Counted from the first letter of the stretch, positions 48,969 to 58,555 are shown. The stretch: DNA of 64,000 bases from Pontibacillus chungwhensis BH030062 (GCF_000770675.1 NZ_AVBG01000011.1:62001-126000); one strand, 5' to 3'. The notes: generated by a model from the letters alone, not told the origin. A program made the numbers and translations.

Positions 48969-49988
48969 CTACGGTTTGAATTTCTGAACAAAAGTGCCCG
49001 CTCCATTCTGAACACTAACTTTCGCATAGGCTCCATTCACAATGGTCAATTGAGGCGGAACGTGCCCACAGTCTATATCATAAATAATAGGAACATCTAA
49101 CTCGTCAGCCAACTCCTGATACACATCTAGCACCTCATAATTCCCTACAGGGTGATTAGCAGGACTTCTCCCAAAAAGAATACCAGATATATGATTAAAC
49201 CAGCCCGCTAGCTTCATTTGAGTAAGGGTTCTACGCAGATCTGTCGTGGAAAGCTGGCAATTCTCAAAATACCAAAGAACCGGCTCAGAACCGATGTACT
49301 CCTGTTGGAAATTATCTACTCTATCAAATGGAGTTCCCACTAAATGACGTACAACATCGATACATCCACCTAGTAACCGTCCCTCCACCTGGACCGGAGC
49401 ACCTGTTACTGTTTTCCATTCTGTAGATTCCGTTAAATGGAAGATGTGTGGAGTTGGATTTTCGAAATCCCACTCTTTCTGATAATAATCAGAAGAATAC
49501 TGTGTAACCGCCCCTCCCTTTTCAGTCGTTAACACATCAATCCATCTGCTAGTTGTAAGGTCTGACTCTTCCCCTCGCAAATCAACAAGATTCGTTCCAT
49601 GGGCTGTTGCGATACCCGTTTGTAGTGTAGTAGTTAATAAGAGAAGACTTGTATCTGAATATCCAAGCACCCACTTTGATGGTAAATCGTCAAAATGGAT
49701 GTGCTCAAGCGTCTCGATTAGGAGTTCTCCTCCCCAAGGTGGGATAATTAAATCCACGCTATCGTCTCGCATCATATCATTAAATTCTTGCGCCCTTTCT
49801 AATGCAGAGGCTGATCGCGCCTTATCCTGTTTCCAGGCTGTTTGACCAAAGACCATTGTCTTACCGTTTCTCTTCATCTTTTCTTCTGCTTGCTGTAAAA
49901 GGGGATGAAGCTCTTCTGGCACACCTGAAGATGGCGCAGTGACTCCAATTGTATATGTGTCTTCGGTTAGACGTGGATATAAAATCAT
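48969..49988 (-). CDS. LD-carboxypeptidase-like peptidase, S66 family (MccF-like)
   Basis: 339 residues. The catalytic triad of family S66 is visible: nucleophilic Ser in WVLGYSDTS, Glu in WYFENCQL and His in DCGHVPPQLT. MccF-like members cleave the acylphosphoramide of microcin C-like compounds and act in immunity; the classical LdcA members recycle murein. The N-terminus TIGVTAPSSGV and the insert near ESTEWKTVTG suit the MccF side. The start is ATG 49988. It is cytoplasmic, with no signal peptide. Confidence 0.85.
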   Translation of the reverse strand: MILYPRLTEDTYTIGVTAPSSGVPEELHPLLQQAEEKMKRNGKTMVFGQTAWKQDKARSASALERAQEFNDMMRDDSVDLIIPPWGGELLIETLEHIHFDDLPSKWVLGYSDTSLLLLTTTLQTGIATAHGTNLVDLRGEESDLTTSRWIDVLTTEKGGAVTQYSSDYYQKEWDFENPTPHIFHLTESTEWKTVTGAPVQVEGRLLGGCIDVVRHLVGTPFDRVDNFQQEYIGSEPVLWYFENCQLSTTDLRRTLTQMKLAGWFNHISGILFGRSPANHPVGNYEVLDVYQELADELDVPIIYDIDCGHVPPQLTIVNGAYAKVSVQNGAGTFVQKFKP

Positions 49989-50013
49989 GCAGAACCCTCT
50001 TTTCCATTTTTAG

Positions 50014-50139
50014 CTAATAGTAACAGAAGATTAATAGAGGATCTAGTAAAAGCTTATAACATGAAAGGGGCCTGATTCCCTTGCCCTTTCTTGTAAAACA
50101 GCAGATACTATCTCCCATTAAATCAATCTCCACCTTCAT
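50014..50139 (-). CDS. Possible small protein (41 residues), uncertain
   Basis: A short frame from ATG 50139 to TAG 50014, with a strong ribosome site (AAGGAGG, six bases before). The peptide begins MKVEIDLMGDSICCF and has no clear composition or family. It lies just after the GyrI-like pseudogene, so it may be a remnant or a new frame. The ribosome site is the only support. Confidence 0.3.
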   Translation of the reverse strand: MKVEIDLMGDSICCFTRKGKGIRPLSCYKLLLDPLLIFCYY

Positions 50140-50162
50140 CGGTTACCTCCTTGCTCTGCTTA

Positions 50163-50648
50163 TCATAGTCGAATCGGTACCCATACCTCTTCTTCAGCTT
50201 CAGCATCCGCCGGGTGATAACCTTCTTGCAATCGTTCAAAATGAGGTCTGTCATCAATCACATAAGGAGACTCAGGTAGCCACGTTTCATAGATGTACGT
50301 TAATGTTTGCATAAATGTGCTGGCTGGACCTTTGTGAATAAAAACAGCATACTTCCCTTCAGGAAGCGTGAAGACTTCCATAGAAGGAGGGATATGTTTA
50401 AGTTCTGAAACCTCAACTAACGCTTATTTCGTAAATTCCTCATTAGGATCCACATTTCTAAATGAGAACAGAGACGAATACACTTGGAGTGAGTAAAAAC
50501 ATGGATCAATTCGGTCGTGTATTTGATTTCTTTCAGGCATAAACGAACGCCATAACTCTGCAGTGCGATCATTCTGGAACGACATGACCATGCTTTTTCC
50601 TACTAAATGTTACTTTTTAATTTCAAGTATTTTTGGTTCTATGTTCAT
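50163..50648 (-). pseudogene. GyrI-like (AraC effector-binding) protein with two in-frame stop codons
   Basis: Reading from ATG 50648 (after GAGGAGG) gives a full-length GyrI-like protein of 161 codons, broken by TAA at codon 13 (50612-50610) and TAA at codon 75 (50426-50424), with no frameshift. Family landmarks are intact: GKSMVMSF, DRTAELWRSFMPERN, FYSLQVY, then MEVFTLPEGKYAVFIHKGP, WLPESPYVIDDRPHFE and EEEVWVPI. The second stop lies where the family has TKWA or TKYA. The remaining C-terminal 72 codons begin at an ATG and could be made alone, but would not fold as a whole domain. An intact paralogue is at 55849. Confidence 0.8.
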
Positions 50649-50880
50649 TTCCTCCTCAGAATCATGTATGTGATCGAAACTGGCACTTGTTAAACACCGG
50701 ACTTCACTTAAATTATTCCTCTAATAAAAATTTTACGATCAACTTCTATAAAATTTCCAGTCTTTTTATTCATGAAGAGATTCTGGTTAGCAAAATGTTT
50801 TTAATAAATTACAAAGCACATAAACCCGTTGGAATTTTATGTTAATATAAGATGATACAACTACATAAGGGGATGAGGTA

Positions 50881-51444
50881 GTGAGAGTAGGAACTGGCTT
50901 TCTGTTCATGATCTTCATGTTACTGCTTAGCGCTTGTTCTTCACAATCAAGTGGAGTTACGGCTTCTTTTAACAAGCAAGTAACTGAAGAACTTAGGACT
51001 GATGTATTTATACCTGAATATAAAGAGTACCCCATTACTTCAGCACAAATTGTTTCTGTCCCAACTGGTGACGCAAAAGATCTAGCTGTGGTTTACTCTA
51101 AGAACAAAGGGACATTGATGGATGAGGAATATATTGATGTTTACGAAAAAGATATGGGGTCAAACGTAGTGTATGGCTTATACGATGGAGAGCCTTGGCT
51201 ATTTAGAATAACGTATAGTAACGTAAAAACAACAATCAGCACCGATGATATCGATATAAAGAATATAAATGGAGTAGATGTTCAATTTAGTGAAAGAAAG
51301 GTTAAGGATGACGAGATAGTACTCACGTTTTTTAACGTAGAGGAAGGTTCTTATTCCATTGAGTTTGTATTGAGAGAAGGATTAACAAAAGATAAAGCAT
51401 TTGAAATTGCTGAATCCATAATCAAGAATACAACGCAAGGATAG
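50881..51444 (+). CDS. Lipoprotein, possibly DUF4367-like
   Basis: 187 residues. The signal peptide is GTGFLFMIFMLLLSAC with lipobox Cys-19 (LLSAC). The domain that follows has an early strand-rich part and ends NGVDVQFSERKVKDDEIVL to LREGLTKDKAFEIAESI, the pattern of DUF4367-type sensor or anti-sigma-associated domains. The function is unknown. The start is GTG 50881, shortly after GGGGATGAGGTA. It stands alone; the gap 50649-50880 shows no gene. Confidence 0.72.
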   Translation: MRVGTGFLFMIFMLLLSACSSQSSGVTASFNKQVTEELRTDVFIPEYKEYPITSAQIVSVPTGDAKDLAVVYSKNKGTLMDEEYIDVYEKDMGSNVVYGLYDGEPWLFRITYSNVKTTISTDDIDIKNINGVDVQFSERKVKDDEIVLTFFNVEEGSYSIEFVLREGLTKDKAFEIAESIIKNTTQG

Positions 51445-51487
51445 AAAACTCAGTCCATCATGTGGTCTGGACATATATAACAGAAAC

Positions 51488-51524
51488 AAAAAAGAGGCTA
51501 ATTCCTAAACGAATGGCCTCTTTT
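51488..51524. terminator. Bidirectional terminator
   Basis: A 9-bp stem AAAAGAGGC / GCCTCTTTT between convergent genes ending at 51444 and 51572. Confidence 0.7.
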
Positions 51525-51571
51525 GTATTCATGTCTATTCACGAATCCTCTGTTACAAGATGAGGCTTTTC

Positions 51572-52444
51572 TTATACTTGCTCAGGATCAGACTCGTGAG
51601 AAAAGAATAGATAAAGAGCAGCAAGTGTAATAAAAGTGAGCAATATATATTGAATGGAAGCAATAACTAACCCTACTCCCATAAAGGTAATCAAACTATA
51701 AGAAATCGCTCGCTTTTGACGGGCAGTGCCCGTTCGATACCCATGAATAATGGCAAGTATAGCAGTTATAGCAATTAAGGTCCCCCCAAGAATAAAGGTT
51801 CCATCCTTATGCGTGACGTCCATAACAGTAATGATCCCAATCATAAACCCAGTAATGTCAAAGGTTGAAGTGATCTCGGAACCAAAAGCATAGTGAGTGC
51901 TCATAATCGATAAGAATAAAAGTCCAGTAAACATCACTACATATGCGTGCCCCAAAGAGACTGCAATCATTAACATGACCAACAAAACTACAGAAATCAC
52001 TCTTGTACTATTAAATGAAATTTTATTTGCCATGTGAACCGCAGACATTACGAATAAGAACCATATAATCGTTAATGGAATCGTAACAAATTGAAATGAC
52101 AGTCCCTCATTCAGTAGAGGGAAGAACATATAATCTAGTTGAATATTTCCGAAAATGGATACAATTAAAATAGCCGCTATTCGTCCGAACGTTCTTCCTA
52201 TTTCGCCGATCCATAAGGAGTTGGACCCATAATCCGTTAGAATAAGAACGAGTCCTCCCACTATAATAGGAACCGAATAAAAACCTTCCGAGCCAATTAG
52301 GAGGAGCCCAATAGTAAAACTTAGCCACATCACAACACTACTCGTTATCCTGGGCGTATTCAATAACCTATCATCGTAAGAAACCTTAGCCATTTGTTTA
52401 CAAATAAATGGGATTAAACAGCATAAAACTACCGCCAGATTCAA
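51572..52444 (-). CDS. Multi-helix membrane protein of unknown function
   Basis: 290 residues with about nine transmembrane helices (e.g. SVVMWLSFTIGLLLIGS, VPIIVGGLVLILTDYG, AAILIVSIFGNIQ, IPLTIIWFLFVMSAVHM, VISVVLLVMLMIAVSLG, ISYSLITFMGVGLVIA). A YDDR-x-L motif after the first helix and a GEIGR-F loop recall polyprenyl-phosphate glycosyl-1-phosphate transferases (MraY/TagO), but the required Asp-rich loops are absent, so I do not assign that role. The start is TTG 52444 after AAGGTGGTGCGGAG. Confidence 0.7.
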   Translation of the reverse strand: MNLAVVLCCLIPFICKQMAKVSYDDRLLNTPRITSSVVMWLSFTIGLLLIGSEGFYSVPIIVGGLVLILTDYGSNSLWIGEIGRTFGRIAAILIVSIFGNIQLDYMFFPLLNEGLSFQFVTIPLTIIWFLFVMSAVHMANKISFNSTRVISVVLLVMLMIAVSLGHAYVVMFTGLLFLSIMSTHYAFGSEITSTFDITGFMIGIITVMDVTHKDGTFILGGTLIAITAILAIIHGYRTGTARQKRAISYSLITFMGVGLVIASIQYILLTFITLAALYLFFSHESDPEQV

Positions 52445-52617
52445 CTCCGCACCACCTTCTCAAAAGATTTCGATTACAGAACTTTCGCCACAACCGGTAC
52501 TTAATAACTACATACCCTTATTGTAACTGGAACCTTTTAAGAAGTCTTGTATTCTTTGTAAATTTTATTTAAATTTTCTGTTAATTTACCAAATATTGAT
52601 GGAGTAGGAGGGATAGA

Positions 52618-52685
52618 GGGACAGGTACGTTGTCCCGTGTGACGACCTAATATTTCGGGACGCGAAGGGACGAGGTACCTGTCCC
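52618..52685. repeat. Palindromic intergenic repeat, family B (two copies)
   Basis: GGGACAGGTACGTTGTCCC at 52618-52636 and GGGACGAGGTACCTGTCCC at 52667-52685, 30 bases apart. The second directly abuts the stop codon of the gene at 52686. Nothing else is seen in the gap 52445-52617. Confidence 0.8.
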
Positions 52686-53090
52686 CTAATCCCTGAGAAT
52701 ATCGTCGAGCTTATTTACATCTGAGGAGCTTATTTCAGCGAAACGTGAAGGTTTTTCCATGATAACACCACTCCCAAGGTCTTGATTTAACCATAAAGAA
52801 TAAGAAATGGTATCTCCGTTATCAAGAGAAAAATCTAACCGATAGTCAGAAGAAGGCAAATCCATACGGTCATTTTGCTCCTTTACATCTTGAGCTAGGT
52901 TAATAAGAACTTTAGCTTCTTCAGTATTCTCATTAACTTCTCTCAACAGCTCATATGAATCTTCTGATTGATATTCGTATATCAGAACTTTTTCTGGTTT
53001 ATTCCCATTCCATGTTGCATGACAACCTGTGAGTCCAATTAAAACGAATAGAAAAAGAATTATGATTGCCTCATACCTAAACCACCTCAA
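52686..53090 (-). CDS. Putative small lipoprotein
   Basis: 134 residues. The signal peptide ends at lipobox GLTGC (Cys-23). The domain that follows (EKVLIYEYQSEDSYELLREV, SSDYRLDFSLDNGDTISYSLWL) is beta-rich and not recognised. The start is TTG 53090 with GGGAGAAAG upstream; there is an out-of-frame ATG just after it that is not used. It lies 28 bases after the MFS gene and could share its transcript. Confidence 0.65.
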   Translation of the reverse strand: MRWFRYEAIIILFLFVLIGLTGCHATWNGNKPEKVLIYEYQSEDSYELLREVNENTEEAKVLINLAQDVKEQNDRMDLPSSDYRLDFSLDNGDTISYSLWLNQDLGSGVIMEKPSRFAEISSSDVNKLDDILRD

Positions 53091-53118
53091 ACTTTCTCCC
53101 CTCCTCTACACGTATCAC

Positions 53119-54336
53119 TCATAAAGATACATGATGATTAGAAAAATCGTTGTGTTCTGTTGGAACAAAGACCTTAAATAGCAGTAAAAGAGCCAATACC
53201 GTTCCAACTCCCGCAAAGATCAGACTAACCACCTGCAGCGTAAACCATTGAGCAAACAGTCCAAGAAGTGTCGTTAACAGAATTTGAATCAACCCTTGAA
53301 TCATATTTGCTACACTTCCAAATCGCCCCATGAGATCAACTGGTACTGTACTTTGAAAATAAGTCGCGTATCCCGCATTCGCAAACGCCATGAAAAATCC
53401 TAAAAAGATAAAAGCCGCTGTTGCCGTTAACATATTAAAGGAAGAATAGAAAAGCACATAGCCTATAGAAGAAAGTAAAATGCCCCCAGCTAAGTAGAGT
53501 CTTGTAGAAAGTTTGTTCGCAAATATGGCAGCGACACTTCCTCCTGTTAATGACCCAACCGCTGTTACACTGACGATCAGCCCATAATTTTGATCAGAAA
53601 GGTTTAAGTGCTGTTTTATGTAAGTTACTTCTTGTGAGTCTAATGCAAAACCCATAATCATTGCGCCTTGAAACAATAGGTAAATGGTTATAAAGAATGG
53701 AGCTCTTCCGGCAAATGCTCTTAATATTTTCCAATCATTCACGATCCCTTTCCACCTCATCGGTTCACGTACCTTTCCTGATTGATCACCTACGTCAGGA
53801 AGAAGGAAGATGAGGAAAGCACATACAAGAAAAGTAATCGCATTTATCACAATACAAAGTTCGGTTCCTACCATCATAATCAACACACCAGCTAATCCTG
53901 GACCGATTAGGAATGCTCCTGAATTCGTCATACTCAAAAACGAATTAAACCGCTTCCGTTTCGTTTGAGGTATGAGTTTCGTTATGTACACAGATGAAGC
54001 GGGACCGAAAAACGCTCCAATCATATTAATTAAAAGGATTAAAGAATAGATCCCCCATAGAGATGATAGAAAAGGAATACATAAAACGAGTGCACCTCTA
54101 ATGATATCCACAAACACCATAATCTTTCTCTCATTCACCCGGTCTACGACACTCCCCGACCACACGTTCATCAATAAAACTGCGATTGGCTTCAACACAT
54201 AAAGGCCTGCTACAGCGGCTGCAGAACCCGTTAGGTCTAAGATCATTAGATTAATCGCAATTAAATAGATCCAGTTCCCCAAGTACGAGATCCCAACGCC
54301 TGATAGTAATAAAATCGGATTCTTCCAGGTACTCAT
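53119..54336 (-). CDS. MFS efflux transporter (DHA3 type)
   Basis: 405 residues with 12 predicted helices. The first helices read ILLLSGVGISYLGNWIYLIAINLMILDLTGSAAAV, with MFS motif A-like (NVWSGSVVDRVNERKIM) and central GPASSVYITKLIPQTKRKRFNSF. The DHA3 branch includes macrolide and multidrug exporters such as YfiS-like proteins. Substrate unknown. The start is ATG 54336 after GGGGGTAC. It precedes the lipoprotein gene at 52686 and follows the VOC gene at 54349 by 12 bases, so a three-gene unit is likely. Confidence 0.88.
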   Translation of the reverse strand: MSTWKNPILLLSGVGISYLGNWIYLIAINLMILDLTGSAAAVAGLYVLKPIAVLLMNVWSGSVVDRVNERKIMVFVDIIRGALVLCIPFLSSLWGIYSLILLINMIGAFFGPASSVYITKLIPQTKRKRFNSFLSMTNSGAFLIGPGLAGVLIMMVGTELCIVINAITFLVCAFLIFLLPDVGDQSGKVREPMRWKGIVNDWKILRAFAGRAPFFITIYLLFQGAMIMGFALDSQEVTYIKQHLNLSDQNYGLIVSVTAVGSLTGGSVAAIFANKLSTRLYLAGGILLSSIGYVLFYSSFNMLTATAAFIFLGFFMAFANAGYATYFQSTVPVDLMGRFGSVANMIQGLIQILLTTLLGLFAQWFTLQVVSLIFAGVGTVLALLLLFKVFVPTEHNDFSNHHVSL

Positions 54337-54348
54337 TTTTGTACCCCC

Positions 54349-54738
54349 TTACTCAGAAGTGATCCGAATCAAATTTCCATCTGGATCAGCAACTTTGAAA
54401 CCTCTCATACCCCATGGATAAGTTTGAATCCCTACGACGACCGGATAGTCAACGTGCAGAAATCGCTCATACACAACTTCAAGGCGATCAACGACGATGA
54501 TCATTTCTGCTCCGTTACCCTTCCCCTGAGCCATGCCATTTTGATCGAAATAGGTGCGTTCTTTCTCCTTTTTATTCAATATTTGTTCTGAAGTCAGAAG
54601 GAGCGAGAAACAGTCGTAATTGAACCTAGCTGCACGCTCATTCCTCCCATATAACTCTAGTCCTACAAGGTTTTCGTAAAATTCCAATGATGCTTCTATA
54701 TCTTTTACGTAGTATTCCATTCTGAATAAAATACTCAT
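54349..54738 (-). CDS. VOC family protein
   Basis: 129 residues: MEYYVKDIEASLEFYENLVGLEL at the start and GFKVADPDGNLIRITSE at the end. Its upstream partner is not close; downstream, the MFS exporter gene begins 12 bases later, so a drug-binding or detoxification partner role is conceivable but unproven. The start is ATG 54738 after GGAGAGATGGA. Confidence 0.85.
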   Translation of the reverse strand: MSILFRMEYYVKDIEASLEFYENLVGLELYGRNERAARFNYDCFSLLLTSEQILNKKEKERTYFDQNGMAQGKGNGAEMIIVVDRLEVVYERFLHVDYPVVVGIQTYPWGMRGFKVADPDGNLIRITSE

Positions 54739-54860
54739 TCCATCTCTCCTTCTATGTTTTGTGCGTCATTCACTTTATCTCCTTGCTTAACTTTAATTGA
54801 ATTAGGATAATCACTTTCATGCCTCTTAATCACAATCCAATTTCCATCCTTACACCTCCG

Positions 54861-55781
54861 TTAAATAAAAGATGCTCCTGAAAGTTCACTATCAATGAGT
54901 TCCATATAGCGTTCTATAAATCGCGAGGGGTTCTCTTTTATATGATCGATATCAAGACGCTTTGGTATCTTTCCCATCATATACATAATCCTTAGTGCTG
55001 TTCCCGCTCGGACAGTTTCCTCTGATGGCATATTTTCATATGCAGCTGAAAAAGATGGCCAATATGTCTCGAGTTGGCTTGAAGCCAAAAGGTGCATGCG
55101 GGGCACCCCAATATCAAAGGCCCGATCTCCAAACCCACACTCATCAAAATCGAGCAGATACCACTGTTCTCCACTTTCAATAATGTTCCCAAAGAAGACA
55201 TCACCATGGATGAATTGATCGTTTGATAGATGAGGCAGCCATTTTTTCATTTCTTCACCCTTTCTCTCACATTGTTCTTTTTGCTGATTTGATAAAAAAG
55301 ATGCACTACAGAGAGAAGAAATTGCTTCATAGATAACATCTTCCCCCTTGTAGGAGGGACGACTTTGGAGGGAACGATCTAACTCTAAACTAGAATTCAC
55401 CTTAGGTATTGTAGAATGAAATGTAGACAGTAAGGACCCTAGTCTTGCGTAATCTTGGTGATTTGGAGTACTAATCCCATTTCCATCTATATATTCAAAA
55501 GCTAAATAGAATCGAGAGCCAAGTTTGGTAATTTCATACCCATTTATATTCTCAACAATCTCAGGTACAGGCAGAATAGAACGAACATGCCTCATCCATG
55601 CCACTTCTGCTTTCACCTGTTGCAGCGTATAACGATGATGACGATACCGCCTTATTACGAACTTTTTATCACCACTTTGAAACAGAAACGTATCATTCTC
55701 CCCGCTGTTTAAAAGGGAAAACTCTCCTTCCTTAACTCCATAAGCGCCTAGCAGTTCTCTCTTTTCTTTAGTTTGTATCAT
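54861..55781 (-). CDS. Phosphotransferase of the aminoglycoside/choline kinase family
   Basis: 306 residues, protein-kinase-like fold. Seen: the ATP-binding N-lobe (SLLNSGENDTFLFQSGDKKFVIRRYR), the catalytic HGDVFFGNII (Brenner motif) and the metal DFDECGFGDRAFDIG. Such enzymes phosphorylate small hydroxyl compounds (homoserine, choline, aminoglycosides); YerI/SrkA-like proteins in bacteria have unclear targets. The start is ATG 55781 after GAGGGGTGGG. Confidence 0.87.
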   Translation of the reverse strand: MIQTKEKRELLGAYGVKEGEFSLLNSGENDTFLFQSGDKKFVIRRYRHHRYTLQQVKAEVAWMRHVRSILPVPEIVENINGYEITKLGSRFYLAFEYIDGNGISTPNHQDYARLGSLLSTFHSTIPKVNSSLELDRSLQSRPSYKGEDVIYEAISSLCSASFLSNQQKEQCERKGEEMKKWLPHLSNDQFIHGDVFFGNIIESGEQWYLLDFDECGFGDRAFDIGVPRMHLLASSQLETYWPSFSAAYENMPSEETVRAGTALRIMYMMGKIPKRLDIDHIKENPSRFIERYMELIDSELSGASFI

Positions 55782-55848
55782 CTATAGACCCACCCCTCAT
55801 CTACGACTTCCCCCTCAATAGTCACTTCGTTATTCGCAATCTTTGCGC

Positions 55849-56328
55849 TTACATTACCGGATCACAAAGTTCCACATCATTCTCATGCTCAGACCATTTC
55901 GAATACACTTCTAATGACCACTTTGCTGGCACCCTTTTATACCCTTGTTCCTCTATCCATTGGTGCAAATCATCATAAACCTTATATATTCCTGAAGCTT
56001 CTCCTTTGTAATTCAGAACCGCATACTTCTGGGCGGGCACAGCCAATGACACCATTTCTTTAGGAATATCCTCAAAATCATATACTTCATAACAAACCCA
56101 GTAGCCGTCATCTTCTATTGAGGTTTCTGAAGCTTTAAATGCACCAATAAGCTGCCCCGAATCAACTAGCTGATTGATTTCATCTTTACGGCTTTCGAGC
56201 CGCTCAAAGGCTATCGGTATTTCAAGACCATATTCCTCTAACTCATTACACACTACACGATACCCGACTAATTTCTTTTCGTTAACAGTTTTAATCCCAC
56301 GTATTGAGGTGCTTGAACGTGCACACAT
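55849..56328 (-). CDS. GyrI-like / AraC effector-binding domain protein
   Basis: 159 residues. The SOUL-like duplicated fold is shown by NEKKLVGYRVVCNELEEYGLEIP, WVCYEVYDFEDIPKEMVSLAVPAQKYAVLNYKG and YDDLHQWIEEQGYKR. These stand-alone domains bind small hydrophobic or cationic drugs. The start is ATG 56328 after GGAGGGCGG. It is intact, in contrast to the paralogous pseudogene at 50163. Confidence 0.85.
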   Translation of the reverse strand: MCARSSTSIRGIKTVNEKKLVGYRVVCNELEEYGLEIPIAFERLESRKDEINQLVDSGQLIGAFKASETSIEDDGYWVCYEVYDFEDIPKEMVSLAVPAQKYAVLNYKGEASGIYKVYDDLHQWIEEQGYKRVPAKWSLEVYSKWSEHENDVELCDPVM

Positions 56329-56417
56329 ATACCGCCCTCCATTTCAAAAATTTATAATCGTATCATTACTCCCTTCTATAAAAAGGATATATTTTCCTTC
56401 ATCGCCTTTGATATGGA

Positions 56418-56436
56418 GGGACAATGTACCTGTCCC
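56418..56436. repeat. Palindromic intergenic repeat, family B
   Basis: GGGACAATGTACCTGTCCC between the GyrI-like gene and the pbpC terminator. Confidence 0.8.
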
Positions 56437-56456
56437 TAATGTCCCGCTAAAATAGC

Positions 56457-56495
56457 GCGTGCCCCACTTGTCTTAGACAGTGGGGCACGCACTTT
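56457..56495 (-). terminator. Rho-independent terminator of pbpC
   Basis: A strong 12-bp stem GCGTGCCCCACT / AGTGGGGCACGC with a 10-base loop. Confidence 0.75.
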
Positions 56496-56518
56496 TATCC
56501 TTATTTAATGAAAATACA

Positions 56519-58507
56519 TTACCTAAGCTGGTCAAGGACATTCTTCACTTTAGGGACTACCTCATGACTACCATCCTTTGCATCTTCTATCATCATCGAT
56601 ACAAGAAGGTTTTCGGAGTCCGTGTTCCATGCTACAAACCAGCCATTCACCTGACCTGCTTCTTCCCCAGCCTTTTTCAACTCTGCTGAGCCTGTTTTTC
56701 CAGCTATGTTCAACCCTTCCACAACGGGTTTATAAGCCGTTCCTGCAGCGTCATGCACAACTGCTTTTAACCTTTCTGTGATAAGAGATGCTGTTTCTTG
56801 ACTTATCACATTCTTATGCCAGGCTTGACCTGTTTCTTCATCCGCTAACAAAGTTGGCTTCAACAGCGTTCCGCCTGTTACAAATGGCGTATACGTCATC
56901 GCTAAGTGCAAGGAGCTCATCTCCACTTCGCCTTGACCATAACCTGTGGCGGCCAGCAATGATTCATTGCCAATCGTGTTTTCATTGGCCACCTGCGACT
57001 TCTGAATCGAGTAAGGAAAAGGGAGGTCCTCATTAAAACCAAACTGGCGAGCCTGCTTTTGGAAAGAATCAACACCTATTTTTACAATCTTACGTGCAAA
57101 GTAGATGTTATCCGAACGAACAAGGGCATCGTGTAAGTCTACCTGGGTATCAACCGCAGCACTTGGTACTCTTGTTACACTATAACCCGCTTTAGCTTTA
57201 AAGGTTTCTCCTTTGATAACCATTTCTTTTTCAGGTTGGATCGTACCTGTCTCTAAACCAATCGATGCTGTAATCGGTTTAAAAGTAGAGCCTGGCGAGT
57301 AGGTTTTTGTAAACTTATTCAGAGTCGGGCCTTCTGAACTCAGCCCTAAACTTAATGCATTCGGATCATAAGCAGGTGTACTCACTAATGCCTTTACTTC
57401 TCCAGTAGTTGGATTGATTGCAGCAGCTGTTCCAGAATCATCTTTCATCTCTTTATAAACCGTCTCCTGCACACTTTTTTCAATCGTTAACGTTAGATCT
57501 TTCCCGTTCTCAACAGGTTTTTCTGTAAGTACAATATTCTCTGCTTCTTCTGCTTTCTTCGTTATAGATACTTTAAATCCAGGGGTCCCTCTCAGTTGTT
57601 CTTCATAAACCAACTCAAGACCTGACTTGCCAATTCGATCAGTCGAAGAATAGCCTTCTCCGTCACGCTCCTCCAGCTCTTCTGCTGTAATACTACCAAC
57701 GTATCCAGTTAAATGAGCTGCCGCTTCCCCTAACGGATAGACGCGTGCTTTTTTCCCTGAATTGACCTGGTATCCTCTTGGCAGATCCCCATTTAAAATG
57801 GCATCCAATCGCTCTTTATCCGTATCAGCTACCATTGCTAACGGGACAAAGAGATCATCTTTTACCCAGGACTGATTCAGTTTCTGATTAATTTCTTCTA
57901 CAGAAAGACCAAGAATCTCAGACAGTCGCTTCTTCAACTCCTCTTCATTTTCCATTACACCTGGAACAATACCCACTTCTTGAACTGGCCCTTTCACAGC
58001 AAGCCCTTCCCCGTTCACATCATATATTTCGCCGCGCTCAGGAGAAACGGTGTCAACCTGCGCCGTTTCGCCTTCTTCCATCTCAGGGAAGACCATGGAG
58101 TGAGACCACTTCATCGCCCAGCGATCCGTTTCTTCCCCTTCGTCATAGACCAGTTCAGCCTTATGACTAAAGTTAATCTTTCCACCAATGGTATCCATCG
58201 TCACGTCAAAATCAAAAACAGGGTTGGATTCTTTATCGTATTCTTGCTCTTCTTTAGACAGTTCGTATGTAACTTTTAAATTCTCCATAACTATTTCCTC
58301 ATAGATGGTTGTATACAACTTTGTAAACTCTTCTTTCGTTATCCCTGCTTTAGAACGATCACTAAGAAGGTTATACATTTCTCCATACTCACCCTGATCC
58401 CATGCATCCATATAAGCCGCAAATGTATCCTCCGGTTTAGGTTGCTCAGAACAAGCCGCAAGCGCCACTAATAACAAGGTAAATAAAAAAACTCTCCAAA
58501 AGTTCAT
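56519..58507 (-). CDS. pbpC: Penicillin-binding protein 3 (class B transpeptidase, MecA-type)
   Basis: 662 residues, lipid-anchored (lipobox LAAC, Cys-19). Order: NTF2-like MecA N domain (about 24-140), dimerisation domain (about 150-320) and transpeptidase domain (about 345-660) with all active-site motifs: Ser-407-TFK, Ser-465-DN and Lys-604-TG. It cross-links peptidoglycan at the outer membrane face. Length and the tract VQEVGIVPG, LTGYVGSITAEEL, YGQGEVEMS agree with B. subtilis PBP3 (PbpC), a low-affinity penicillin-binding protein. The start is ATG 58507 after GGGGAGAGAAG. Confidence 0.93.
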   Translation of the reverse strand: MNFWRVFLFTLLLVALAACSEQPKPEDTFAAYMDAWDQGEYGEMYNLLSDRSKAGITKEEFTKLYTTIYEEIVMENLKVTYELSKEEQEYDKESNPVFDFDVTMDTIGGKINFSHKAELVYDEGEETDRWAMKWSHSMVFPEMEEGETAQVDTVSPERGEIYDVNGEGLAVKGPVQEVGIVPGVMENEEELKKRLSEILGLSVEEINQKLNQSWVKDDLFVPLAMVADTDKERLDAILNGDLPRGYQVNSGKKARVYPLGEAAAHLTGYVGSITAEELEERDGEGYSSTDRIGKSGLELVYEEQLRGTPGFKVSITKKAEEAENIVLTEKPVENGKDLTLTIEKSVQETVYKEMKDDSGTAAAINPTTGEVKALVSTPAYDPNALSLGLSSEGPTLNKFTKTYSPGSTFKPITASIGLETGTIQPEKEMVIKGETFKAKAGYSVTRVPSAAVDTQVDLHDALVRSDNIYFARKIVKIGVDSFQKQARQFGFNEDLPFPYSIQKSQVANENTIGNESLLAATGYGQGEVEMSSLHLAMTYTPFVTGGTLLKPTLLADEETGQAWHKNVISQETASLITERLKAVVHDAAGTAYKPVVEGLNIAGKTGSAELKKAGEEAGQVNGWFVAWNTDSENLLVSMMIEDAKDGSHEVVPKVKNVLDQLR

Positions 58508-58555
58508 CTTCTCTCCCCTTTGCTGTCACCCTTAGTCAAAAGTTTAATCCTAAAA

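Noticed and set aside
51572-52444. Assignment of the multi-helix protein as a MraY/TagO-type glycosyltransferase
   Set aside because: The Asp-rich catalytic loops of that family are missing; only the membrane layout and a YDDR motif are similar.
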